Shown here piece by piece: positions 7,934-16,403 of a stretch of 52,943 bases of DNA. The notes under the pieces were generated by a model that made no database searches, was not told the DNA's origin, and was given only the letters and a program-made list of their open reading frames with translations. Position 1 is the first letter of the stretch. Each line of letters opens with the position of its first letter. The position numbers and the translations under genes are program-made. Origin of the DNA: Candidatus Sulfotelmatobacter sp. (GTDB lineage: Bacteria > Acidobacteriota > Terriglobia > Terriglobales > Acidobacteriaceae); NCBI GenBank assembly GCA_030041415.1, contig JASHNX010000186.1, positions 1 through 52,943 of the forward strand, written 5' to 3'.

Positions 7934-10348
7934 TTACTTGTACAGCAGATATTTTTCGCGGACGGCTTCGAATTTATTGAGGCCCTCCTGCCAATCCTGC
8001 GCAATGCGCCGCGGATCCATGCCGGCCATCAGCCCGTCATAGGCCGCTTGATTCGCCAGCAACTCCGGCATGCGATCGATCTTGTAGTCTGCGGGATACA
8101 ACTTCCTCAACGCAGCCGCGAGTTCGATACCCAACTCCGGAGCATCCAGCGAATTCCGGTCCGTCAGCACGATATTCACACCCTCGCATTTCTCGCCCGT
8201 ATAAATCGCCGAGGTCGGAGTAAACGACGTTGGCACGAAGCGGACTCCAAACATCCCGCGCGCGTTCAGATACTCAGCCAGTTCGCGGCCTTTTATCCAC
8301 GGCGCTCCTAGCAACTCAAAAGGCGTATCGGTGCCGCGGCCCACGGAAACGTTCGTCCCCTCGACCAGGGCCACGCCCGGATACAAAGCCTCTTCCGTGA
8401 CGTCGCGCAAGTTCGGCGACGGATTCACCCATTCGAGGCCAGTCGAATCAAACCAGTCTCCCCGCTCCCATCCCTCCATCGGAACAACTGTAAGCTTGGC
8501 GTTGATGTTGCGCTCGGCGTTGAACATTTTTGCCAATTCGCCCATCGTCATTCCATGCCGCACCGGTACCGTCCAGTAATCGGTAAAGTTTTCTTGCCCC
8601 GCGTCTGAAACCGGTCCCTGCGCAAACGATCCCGTAATCGGATCAGGCCGGTCGAGCACAATCACTTCGGTGCCGGCTTGCGCTGCGGCTTCGAGAAAAT
8701 ATCCCAAGGTCGTTTCATAGGTATAAAAACGAACGCCCGCGTCCTGAATGTCGATCACGACCGCATCCAGTTGCTTCAATACATCAATCGATGGCCGCCG
8801 CGCCGCGTCCGTGCCACCGTAAACGCTGTACACCGTGATCCCCGTCGCCGTGTCTTTTGTGTCGCTCAATTGCGTGGTATCAATCGTTCCGGTGACGCCG
8901 TGTTCGGGACTGAAGATCGCTTCCAGGGAAAGTCCAGGAGCCTGGGCGAGCACGTCAATCGTCCGCCGTCCCTGCGCATCGAGACCGGTCTGATTGGTCA
9001 ACAACCCGACGCGCGTTTTCCTACCGGGCGTCTGCAGCAGATCGAACGCGCGCTCTTCCAATACGTCGATTCCGGTTTTCACGCTGCCGTTGCGAGCGCT
9101 CATGCGCCGCTCGGCGCTCTGGGCCTCGTTGTATCCCGTAATGCTTTGCCACCGCAGAGCTTCTTTTTCGCCGGCCGTGAGCCGCAGTGAAGCTGCAATC
9201 GCCGTGGCGACTTCGGTGCGCAAAGCGATCGCAGTTCCCTGCCCCCTCGGATGCACCGCGTTGGTCAGGAGAATGACGTACGTCTTGGTCGTTGGATCGA
9301 TCCACAACGAAGTCCCGGTAAATCCGGTGTGGCCGTAACTTCCCACCGGAAACAGAGCGCCGCGGTTCGTGGAATACGGAGAATCGATGTCCCATCCAAA
9401 TCCCCGCAAAACCGGCGCCAGCGGAGGTTGTTCCGGAGAAGTCATTTTCTCGACTGACAGCGGGGAAAGAATTCCGTCTCCGCCGTCGAGCAAGGCCTGC
9501 GCGAATTTCGCCAGATCGTCGGCTGTTGAAAACAGCCCTGCCTGCCCCGCCACGCCGCCCATCCGCCGCGCCGTTGGATCGTGCACCATGCCGCGCAGCA
9601 TGTGCTCATTCTCGTCATACTGCGTGGGAGCAATTCTTGGCAGCCACGAGGCGGGAGGCAGGTACCGCGTGTGCGCCATCTTCAGCGGGGCGAAGATATG
9701 CTGCTGCGCGTATTCATCGAGCGTCTCGCCCGAAACTTTCTCGATCAGGGCGCCCAGGACGATGAAGTTGATGTCGCTGTACGTAAATTTTGAGCCCGGA
9801 GCATCCTGCGGCGTTTCGGCAAAGGCCATGCGATATGCCGTTTCCTTGCCTTCCCACGGCGTTTTCAAGTCCAGGTCTGGCTCGAGCCCGGAAAAATGGG
9901 TGAGCAATTGCCGGATGGTTACATCTTGCTTTCCGTTCTGCGCAAACTCCGGCAGATACTTCGCAACCGGATCGTTGAGCCGAATTTTTCCCTCTTCCAC
10001 GAGCTGCATCACCGATGTCGTGGTGACAATCACTTTCGTCAACGATGCCAGATCAAAAATGGTGTTCAGAGTCATGGGTTCGCGCCGGGGTTCGAGTGCG
10101 CGCTCGCCATAGGCTTTGCGATAAATCACATGGCCGTCGTGTCCAACAAGTAAGACAGCGCCGGGGATGTTGTTCTCCTGGATAGCGTGGTCGATGACCG
10201 CATCTACTCCCTGCATGCGCACAGGGGATCCTGTGCCTTTCGGTTCTGCGGGCGAAGCGACCGTTACCGCCGCCAGAAAGAAAAGGCCACAAATTAAGCG
10301 CGAAAGTCCGGTAGCGGCGCTCGATCGCGCTTCTGCCGGAGCCGGCAA
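7934..10348 (-). CDS. fusion of serine beta-lactamase-like hydrolase and NamZ-type (GH171/DUF1343) exo-muramidase
   Basis: An 804-residue exported two-domain protein. After a signal peptide (about 15-35), residues 45-390 form a class C beta-lactamase/esterase fold: Ser102-L-T-Lys105 is the S-x-x-K motif, Tyr190-S-Asp192 occupies the Y-x-N position, and His340-T-G replaces K-T-G, as in esterase-type members. Residues 435-804 are a DUF1343 domain with the SPEHG motif (480-484) and the IDIQDAGVRFYTYE signature. The Bacillus member NamZ of this family removes terminal N-acetylmuramic acid from peptidoglycan fragments. The two activities are often neighbouring genes; here they are one polypeptide, suggesting coupled muropeptide processing in the periplasm. 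The start is a TTG without a good ribosome binding site; no upstream ATG exists, and the next ATG (residue 45) would remove the signal peptide. Confidence 0.9.
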   Translation of the reverse strand: MPAPAEARSSAATGLSRLICGLFFLAAVTVASPAEPKGTGSPVRMQGVDAVIDHAIQENNIPGAVLLVGHDGHVIYRKAYGERALEPRREPMTLNTIFDLASLTKVIVTTTSVMQLVEEGKIRLNDPVAKYLPEFAQNGKQDVTIRQLLTHFSGLEPDLDLKTPWEGKETAYRMAFAETPQDAPGSKFTYSDINFIVLGALIEKVSGETLDEYAQQHIFAPLKMAHTRYLPPASWLPRIAPTQYDENEHMLRGMVHDPTARRMGGVAGQAGLFSTADDLAKFAQALLDGGDGILSPLSVEKMTSPEQPPLAPVLRGFGWDIDSPYSTNRGALFPVGSYGHTGFTGTSLWIDPTTKTYVILLTNAVHPRGQGTAIALRTEVATAIAASLRLTAGEKEALRWQSITGYNEAQSAERRMSARNGSVKTGIDVLEERAFDLLQTPGRKTRVGLLTNQTGLDAQGRRTIDVLAQAPGLSLEAIFSPEHGVTGTIDTTQLSDTKDTATGITVYSVYGGTDAARRPSIDVLKQLDAVVIDIQDAGVRFYTYETTLGYFLEAAAQAGTEVIVLDRPDPITGSFAQGPVSDAGQENFTDYWTVPVRHGMTMGELAKMFNAERNINAKLTVVPMEGWERGDWFDSTGLEWVNPSPNLRDVTEEALYPGVALVEGTNVSVGRGTDTPFELLGAPWIKGRELAEYLNARGMFGVRFVPTSFTPTSAIYTGEKCEGVNIVLTDRNSLDAPELGIELAAALRKLYPADYKIDRMPELLANQAAYDGLMAGMDPRRIAQDWQEGLNKFEAVREKYLLYK

Positions 10349-10530
10349 GAAGCCCAGCCGGGCAAACGGGTTAGGGATTATGGAAGAGATGCTTTGACTC
10401 TACACAACCTGGGCACGATCGCTCAAGAAACTCACGTAACGATGAAGAGTCCGCTTGTCGGGGTCATCTGAGTCGTTTTTCGCAGTAATCGATGGGACTT
10501 CGCGCGCGCCTTTGCACACCTTTGAGGTGA

Positions 10531-10923
10531 CTAGACAAAGCTTTTTCGGAACAGCGGGTCCAGCCGTTCATAGAGACGTTTAACCGCCTTGAAGAGATTC
10601 TCCAACCCCTCGGTTTCCAAGCCAAGCTCGAGTGATTCCAGATCCACGGTCAGTTCTTTCGCCATTTGTGTAGCACGGCGCACACGCTCCGTCGACAATG
10701 TGCTCAGAACCGCATAGGGGTCGCGATGTTGCTGCTGCAACTCGCTCCACTGCTGCACTGCCCACGCAGTTTGTCGAATGCTATCCACAGCACTGCGGAA
10801 CTCAGCCAGCACTCGCGGAGCGCAGTCTCCCGAAAGAACTAATTTTTCTAACGCCTGCAATTCGTCTGTCGTTGCCCGCAAACGAGCCGAGAGAGTTCTT
10901 TCTTTGTCGCCAGAATCCCTCAT
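10531..10923 (-). CDS. small helical protein of unknown function
   Basis: A 130-residue soluble protein I do not recognise. It is almost entirely predicted helix with heptad-like spacing (LRATTDELQALEKLV, then LKVK-poor but L/E-rich segments to LFKAVKRLYERL), has no signal peptide or membrane segment, and a single Cys. The ATG at 10923 is preceded by GGGA at a suitable distance. It is divergent from the response-regulator gene that starts at 11248, so the two may share a control region. The composition fits a small coiled-coil adaptor or regulator, but nothing more specific can be supported. Confidence 0.7.
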   Translation of the reverse strand: MRDSGDKERTLSARLRATTDELQALEKLVLSGDCAPRVLAEFRSAVDSIRQTAWAVQQWSELQQQHRDPYAVLSTLSTERVRRATQMAKELTVDLESLELGLETEGLENLFKAVKRLYERLDPLFRKSFV

Positions 10924-11247
10924 ATTTTTCCCGCATCTCGAGCTGTGGCAGGCGCGAAAAACACCACGGGCGTCGAAATGCAGTTACTGTGTTTCATCGG
11001 CAATGCGGGGGCAGAACTTCAGTTGTGGGAGGTGGCCTCTGACAGCAATCGAGAGCGTCAATTGGCTACCTCTTAAATGCAAGTGGCTTGCCTGGAGTCT
11101 AATTACCTACCGGGGAGATGTAAAAAATTTGTCAAAGCTGCTGCCAAAACGCTGCAAATCGCTGAAAACGTTGATAAGCTTCGAAGATTGCAATCAGCCG
11201 TTGCAGACACCTATCGCACAGCGGCCGAATCAGCAGGGGGCGCGTTT
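10924..11247. other. divergent intergenic region
   Basis: This 324-bp stretch lies between the small helical protein (- strand) and the response regulator (+ strand). The response-regulator frame stays open upstream to an ATG at 11077, but that start has no ribosome binding site and the added 57 residues resemble no receiver-domain extension, so I treat it as non-coding. It should hold promoters for both genes; no convincing -35/-10 pair or inverted repeat was found. Confidence 0.4.
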
Positions 11248-11991
11248 ATGGGTCAAACAGCTAGTCCACTTGGCACCGCGAGATTATCCGACACTCTGGC
11301 GCCAACTTTGCCATCGGGAAAAGTTCTGGTCGTAGAAGACGATCCGGCAGTTCAGAAGGCTCTGAGACGACTATTCGAGGCGGAAGGCTTTATGGTGGAG
11401 GTTCAAGCCAATGGCCAGGCGGCGCTCGAAAGCTTTCGCGCGGCACCGCCGGCAGTAGTTATCCTTGACCTTCGCTTGCCGAAACTCTCCGGCGGCGACG
11501 TGTGCAAGGAAATTAAAGCGCATTCCCCTGCGACGCCGATCGTCGTTCTCAGCGCCACCAGCGACGTGTCTGACAAAGTGCTGTTGCTTGAGTTAGGCGC
11601 GGACGATTACGTAACTAAGCCCTTCAGTCCCAGGGAACTGCTGGCGCGCGTGCGCACCGCCTTGCGGCATGCTTCAAAAACGGCAAATGTAAGCCGGCTG
11701 GCTTTTGATGGCATCGTCGTTGATCTAAGGAAGATGGAGGTACAGCGCGACGGAAAAGTGGTAGTGCTCACCGCCCAGGAATTCAAGACCTTACAGTTCC
11801 TGGTACAGAATGCCGACCGGGTAATCAGCCGCGACGAGTTGTTGAACGAGGTTTGGGGATATCAGAACTATCCTTCGACGCGCACCGTAGACAACCACAT
11901 CCTTAAGCTCCGCCAGAAATTGGAGCGCGACCCTGCCAGCCCGGTCCACTTCCGCACCGCGCATGGAATGGGATATAAGTTCGTTCCCTGA
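11248..11991 (+). CDS. OmpR-family response regulator (REC + winged helix)
   Basis: A 247-residue DNA-binding response regulator. The receiver domain (about 24-140) shows the acidic pocket Asp31-Asp32, phospho-acceptor Asp74 in VVILDLRLP, Ser102 as the switch residue and Lys124 in VTKPF. Residues ~150-247 form an OmpR/PhoB winged helix with the usual ending (RTVDNHILKLRQKLE and RTAHGMGYKFVP). The ATG at 11248 is chosen because AGGGGG lies 7 nt upstream; the longer frame from 11077 lacks such a site. Only 6 bp separate its stop from the sensor kinase, so the two form a cognate pair. The likely targets are the porin and cupredoxin genes in the same unit. Confidence 0.92.
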   Translation: MGQTASPLGTARLSDTLAPTLPSGKVLVVEDDPAVQKALRRLFEAEGFMVEVQANGQAALESFRAAPPAVVILDLRLPKLSGGDVCKEIKAHSPATPIVVLSATSDVSDKVLLLELGADDYVTKPFSPRELLARVRTALRHASKTANVSRLAFDGIVVDLRKMEVQRDGKVVVLTAQEFKTLQFLVQNADRVISRDELLNEVWGYQNYPSTRTVDNHILKLRQKLERDPASPVHFRTAHGMGYKFVP

Positions 11992-11997
11992 GCCCCC

Positions 11998-13860
11998 GTG
12001 CCTTCCGCATTCGAACCCGTCTCGAAAGCTGTTTTCCCGCCACATTTCGGGAGCGCCTTGTTGCCCAGGACCCGTCTGAGAACGCGGTTCTTGTTGTCGA
12101 TGGTCCTGATTACGTTTGGTCTCACCGCTTTGAGCCTGCTCGTGGTGCGGCATAGCGTGCAGAATCACGTTCGAGAAGGGATTGCGCAGGATCTGCAGAA
12201 CTCGGTGACGACCTTTCAGAATTTTCAGCGCGATCGGGAAACTACACTGATGCATGCGGCGGAACTGGTCGCCGACCTACCGATTATGCGGTCCATCATG
12301 ACGGCGACCGATCCCGCTACCATCCAGGACGCGTCGCGCAGTGTTTGGCCTTTGACGGGCAGCGATCTTCTAGTGCTGGCCGATCGGGACGGACGGGTCG
12401 TAGCCCTACACGCAAGGTCGCCAGGCTTCACTCCGGAAGCTGCCCAGCAATACTTCGAGCGATCGGTGCATGAAGAGGATTCCAGCCACTGGTGGTTCGG
12501 CGCCCACCATCTCTATCAGGCCTTCGTCCAGCCGATTTATTTCGGTTCCCGGACCGAGGGATCCCTGCTCGGCTTTTTGGTGATTGGCTATGAGATCGAT
12601 AACCGATTGGCGCGCGAAATCAGCAAGGTGGCAGCCAGCCAGGTTGCTTTCTCTTACGGAAATGAAATTGTAGCCACGACGTTGACTTCAAACCAGGCCA
12701 AGGACCCCGCAGTTGTAGCTTTGGCGGCCGGATCGCAGCCGGCCACGCACAACGTTGAAGTCGGCTCGGAGAACTTTGTGGCGACTTCGCTCGATCTTTC
12801 CGGCCAGCAGGACACTCCGGTTCATTTGATCGTTCTTGGATCGTACGATCAGGCGACAAAGTTCTTGGGTAAGCTGAATCGGCTGCTCCTCTTGCTCGGT
12901 CTCACTGCAGTATTGATCGGCAGCGGTCTGGTGTTTTTCATTTCGTATACGTTCACTCGTCCGCTGGCTACGCTGGTCGAGGGGGTACGGGCCCTAGAGC
13001 GTGGTGATTTTGCTCATCCACTCGATCCTCGCGGGAGCGACGAAGTCGCCGAGCTGACTTCAGCGTTCGACCGCATGCGGGCAAGCCTGCGGAAAACCCA
13101 GGAAGCTCTGTTGGAGTCTGAACAGTTAGCCACAATCGGGCGCATGGCAAGCTCGATTTCCCACGATCTGCGGCATTCCCTGGCCGCCGTAGTCGCGAAT
13201 TCGGAATTCCTTTGCGACGGCCGGCTCACCTCCAGCCAACGAGAAGAGTTGTACCAGGAGGTCCGAACGGGTGTGAATCAGATGACCGATCTGATCGATT
13301 CCCTGCTCGAGTTTGCACGCACGCGGGAGTCTCTCAACCCGGCCTACGCCAACGTGGTGGAAACTGTGCAACGCGCCACGCAGGCGGTACGCACGCATCC
13401 GCGACACCAGGGCACGCGCATCGAGATAATCAGCAACGGACCGAGTATGGCCTGGTTCGACGCCCGAAAACTGGAGCGCGCTCTCTGCAACCTGCTGCTG
13501 AATGCCTGCGAGGCCGCACCGGGCAGCCAAGGGAGAGTTCAAGTTGGCATCGAATACATCGATTCATGCGTAAGAATCTCGGTTTCCGACAACGGCCCGG
13601 GTATCGCGGATGAAATTCGCGACAAGCTTTTTCATCCCTTTGTGAGTTTTGGCAAGGAGAACGGCACGGGCCTGGGACTCACGGTAGTGCAGAAGATTGT
13701 GCAGGATCACGGTGGGCAAGTCGCGATGGAGCGGACTCCGGACAGTCGAACCATTTTCCGTATTACCATTCCGGGGCAATCCCCGGAGGGTGTGCCCGAC
13801 GTGGGAGATCGTGAAATGTCTGATCATCCGCTGCGGGTAGATAGCCATCGAGTGAGTTGA
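11998..13860 (+). CDS. membrane sensor histidine kinase with periplasmic sensor domain and HAMP
   Basis: A 620-residue inner-membrane kinase, partner of the response regulator ending 6 bp upstream. Order: TM1 (29-51), a ~245-residue periplasmic sensor region with Cache-like spacing, TM2 (297-318), HAMP (319-370), the dimerisation domain with phospho-accepting His389 in SSISHDLRHSL, and the ATPase domain with N-box Asn502 (LLNACEA), G1 (DNGPGI at 531-536), F-box (LFHPFVSF) and G2 (GTGLGL at 556-561). All catalytic boxes are intact. The start is a GTG immediately after the previous stop, a spacing that favours translational coupling. The ligand is unknown; the co-encoded cupredoxin suggests a metal or redox signal. 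Confidence 0.92.
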   Translation: MPSAFEPVSKAVFPPHFGSALLPRTRLRTRFLLSMVLITFGLTALSLLVVRHSVQNHVREGIAQDLQNSVTTFQNFQRDRETTLMHAAELVADLPIMRSIMTATDPATIQDASRSVWPLTGSDLLVLADRDGRVVALHARSPGFTPEAAQQYFERSVHEEDSSHWWFGAHHLYQAFVQPIYFGSRTEGSLLGFLVIGYEIDNRLAREISKVAASQVAFSYGNEIVATTLTSNQAKDPAVVALAAGSQPATHNVEVGSENFVATSLDLSGQQDTPVHLIVLGSYDQATKFLGKLNRLLLLLGLTAVLIGSGLVFFISYTFTRPLATLVEGVRALERGDFAHPLDPRGSDEVAELTSAFDRMRASLRKTQEALLESEQLATIGRMASSISHDLRHSLAAVVANSEFLCDGRLTSSQREELYQEVRTGVNQMTDLIDSLLEFARTRESLNPAYANVVETVQRATQAVRTHPRHQGTRIEIISNGPSMAWFDARKLERALCNLLLNACEAAPGSQGRVQVGIEYIDSCVRISVSDNGPGIADEIRDKLFHPFVSFGKENGTGLGLTVVQKIVQDHGGQVAMERTPDSRTIFRITIPGQSPEGVPDVGDREMSDHPLRVDSHRVS

Positions 13861-13939
13861 AAACTTGAAATCCGGCATTCGGATTGGCTTCCTTCTTTTC
13901 TTCGATTCTTAAGCATCCGCGTGCCGCGCAGGAGGACGT

Positions 13940-15559
13940 GTGATAAACCTCGAGATCCTTGTGCTGCGCAGATTTATAACGGCGTTGGTTGCCACCTTCG
14001 CGATGCTTCTCGCTGGCCACTGCACTGCCCAGGAAACGGCGCCGGCGCAGAAGGCGGAGACTTCGCTGCAGGAACTCGGCTCGCAGGTGCAGGAACTGCG
14101 GGCAATCATCGAGCAGATGCGAAGCGAGAATGCGCAATCTCGCGCAGAAATGCACGAACTTCGTCAAGAGTTGCAAGAAACGCGACAGCTGCTGACCACC
14201 GTTGCAGCTTCCGCAAATACCCGCCTCTCAGTTCCGGAAGCGCAGCCGCAAGGCGGGGACGTTGTGAAATCCGAAGCCGGGAGCTCAAGTCCGGTGCAGA
14301 GCGCTTCCGCGACAGCTCCGGCAGGCGATCTTGCCGGGCGGGTTCAGAAGCTCGAAGAATCCACACAATTGCTGGGCTCGAAGATCAATGAGCAGTACCA
14401 AACCAAGGTGGAAACCGCTGCCAAGTATCGCGCGCGGCTTTCCGGCATTCTTTTAATGAACGCTTTTCACAATGTCGGCACATCCGACAATCTCGACTTG
14501 CCGGATTTTGCCCAACCTGTTGCGCCCGGCAGTTCGGGCTCCAACTTCGGAGCGACTTTGCGGCAGAGTGAAATCGGCCTGGAGATTTTCGGCCCTTCGC
14601 TCATAGGGGCGAGAACCTCGGCCAATGTCGTTTTCGATTTTGCGGGTGGATTTCCATCGGCGCCTAATGGGGTTAACTTCGGCATCGCACGTATGCAAAC
14701 CGCCAGCTTGCGCCTCGATTGGCAGCATACGTCCGTTGTCGCAGGCCAGGATTCTCTTTTCATTTCTCCGCTCTCACCGACTTCGTTTGCATCCCTCGCA
14801 ATTCCGGCCTTTGCCTATGCCGGGAATCTATGGGGATGGACTCCGCAGCTTCGCGTCGAGCATCATTTTGATCTCACCGACAGACAGACGCTGACGCTGC
14901 AAGGTGGAATTTTAGACAATCTGGATTGGGAGGTTCCCTATAACCAGTACTACCGTACCGCGCAGGCCGGTGAACAATCGGGACAGCCCGCTTACGCAAT
15001 GCGTACGTCATGGTCGATGCCGGTATTCGATCACCCTCTAACGCTCGGCGCGGCGGGATATTACGGACGGCAGAATTGGTCCTGGGATCGTTATGTCGAC
15101 GCGTGGGGCGGGATGGGGGATTGGAGGATTCCGATCACGCGCCGCTTTGGCCTCTCGGGCGAATTCTATCGCGGACGTGGAATCGGAGGGTTAGGCGCGG
15201 GCATCGGGCGAACGGTTCTCTTCGGAGGAAATCCCTACCAGCCGACGACTAGTATTCGCGGACTTAACTCAGCCGGAGGATGGAGCCAGCTCAAGTTCCA
15301 GCTCACTTCGAAGATTGAGCTTAACGGGGCGTTCGGCGAAGACGACGCGTTTACCGGCGACATACGCGGCTTTGCCACCGACGCCAATAACTTCGCGCCA
15401 ATCCTCGGGCGCAATCATGGCGAACTCGGCAACATCATTTACCGGCCGCGCTCGGACCTGCTGCTTTCAGCGGAGTTCGTGCGGCTACACACGTTTCCCG
15501 TCTACACCTCGGCAAGCAGCACCAACCAGATCAACCTTGCCATGGGGATATTGTTTTGA
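13940..15559 (+). CDS. outer-membrane porin-like protein with N-terminal coiled coil
   Basis: A 539-residue exported protein. A signal peptide (about 8-30, ending HCTAQ) is followed by a coiled coil of heptads (LQELGSQVQELRAIIEQM to about residue 95), a flexible A/S/P-rich linker, and a region of alternating strands rich in aromatic and Gly residues that ends in NLAMGILF, as expected of an outer-membrane beta-barrel. It resembles acidobacterial porin-like proteins in which the coiled coil may trimerise or contact peptidoglycan. The GTG start at 13940 lies only 3 nt after AGGAGGA; the GTG at 13961 is an alternative that also keeps the signal peptide. The cupredoxin gene overlaps its stop codon, so the two are probably made together. 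Confidence 0.8.
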   Translation: MINLEILVLRRFITALVATFAMLLAGHCTAQETAPAQKAETSLQELGSQVQELRAIIEQMRSENAQSRAEMHELRQELQETRQLLTTVAASANTRLSVPEAQPQGGDVVKSEAGSSSPVQSASATAPAGDLAGRVQKLEESTQLLGSKINEQYQTKVETAAKYRARLSGILLMNAFHNVGTSDNLDLPDFAQPVAPGSSGSNFGATLRQSEIGLEIFGPSLIGARTSANVVFDFAGGFPSAPNGVNFGIARMQTASLRLDWQHTSVVAGQDSLFISPLSPTSFASLAIPAFAYAGNLWGWTPQLRVEHHFDLTDRQTLTLQGGILDNLDWEVPYNQYYRTAQAGEQSGQPAYAMRTSWSMPVFDHPLTLGAAGYYGRQNWSWDRYVDAWGGMGDWRIPITRRFGLSGEFYRGRGIGGLGAGIGRTVLFGGNPYQPTTSIRGLNSAGGWSQLKFQLTSKIELNGAFGEDDAFTGDIRGFATDANNFAPILGRNHGELGNIIYRPRSDLLLSAEFVRLHTFPVYTSASSTNQINLAMGILF

Positions 15560-16281
15560 GGGCACGCGCTCATTTTCGCGTCGTTTCTTGTTTGCTGCTG
15601 ATATTGTGCGGCCTTTGTGCGGCACAAAATGTGGAGCTGAAGGGGAAGGTACAGCTCACGCGAAATAGGCACCCGATTGGCGATGCATCGAAGACAGTGG
15701 TCTGGCTTGTGCCTTTGGGAACCACGCCACCGCCTGAGGTTCCCCGCCAGGATCCCTCAAAAATCCCGCAATTGGTGCAGAGAGACAAGAGCTTTCATCC
15801 GTCGCTGCTGGTGATTCCCGCGGGCGGAAAGGTCGAATTCCCGAATCATGACCCTTTTTTTCATAACGTGTTTTCGCTGTTCGACGGGAAGCGATTCGAT
15901 CTCGGGCTCTACGAGAGCGGCACTACGCAATTCGTGCAGTTCGACAAGCCGGGGATTTCATACATCTTCTGCAATATTCACGCGCAGATGAGCGCTGTGG
16001 TCATAGCGCTCACGACCCCGTACTATTCGATTTCCAATTGGCGCGGCGAGGTTGCTATTGCCAACGTGGCTCCGGGCCGGTATCAGATGCATGTATTCCA
16101 TCCCTCAGTTTCTGCGGCTGCGTTGCATTCGATTGAGCGGGAAATTACCGTGACTTCAGGCGATAATTTTCTAGGAAATTTTGTGCTCGAAGAATCGAAC
16201 CTCGAAGTCGCCCACAAGAACAAGTATGGACGCGATTACGATCCTCCTGATCCTGACAATCCGGCCTATGCGCGGCAGTAA
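15556..16281 (+). CDS. secreted cupredoxin-domain protein (methylamine-utilisation-like)
   Basis: A 241-residue periplasmic protein with a signal peptide (about 1-23) and a plastocyanin-like type 1 copper domain. Predicted ligands are His103 (DPFFHNVFS) and the cluster Cys139-x2-His142-x2-Met145 (FCNIHAQM). A short carboxypeptidase-regulatory-like strand region follows (GEVAIANVAPGRYQMHVFHP). This ligand spacing is typical of proteins annotated as methylamine-utilisation or blue-copper-like. The TTG start overlaps the stop of the porin gene (TTGA), a strong sign of translational coupling. An electron-transfer or copper-handling role is inferred from the motif; the substrate is unknown. Confidence 0.85.
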   Translation: MRARAHFRVVSCLLLILCGLCAAQNVELKGKVQLTRNRHPIGDASKTVVWLVPLGTTPPPEVPRQDPSKIPQLVQRDKSFHPSLLVIPAGGKVEFPNHDPFFHNVFSLFDGKRFDLGLYESGTTQFVQFDKPGISYIFCNIHAQMSAVVIALTTPYYSISNWRGEVAIANVAPGRYQMHVFHPSVSAAALHSIEREITVTSGDNFLGNFVLEESNLEVAHKNKYGRDYDPPDPDNPAYARQ

Positions 16282-16301
16282 GCCAAAAGTTGCCGCATAA
16301 A

Positions 16302-16331
16302 AGAAAGGCGTGCCGAGTAGCACGCCTTTCT
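16302..16331. terminator. bidirectional intrinsic terminator
   Basis: A perfect 12-bp stem (16302-16313 with 16320-16331) and 6-nt loop lie between the convergent cupredoxin and FecR-type genes. On the - strand the stem is followed by TTTATG, giving a T-rich 3' side (CTTTCTTTTATG). On the + strand the stem itself ends in TTTCT. Confidence 0.8.
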
Positions 16332-16403
16332 CGCCTCTGACCTTCACTTGGTTTACGTCTTCACTTACACTTGCGTCGCTAACGTCGCCTACCTCCGACA
16401 AGC

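Noticed and set aside
11077-11247. 57-residue N-terminal extension of the response regulator
   Set aside because: No ribosome binding site at 11077, while AGGGGG precedes the ATG at 11248; the extension resembles no known receiver N-terminus.
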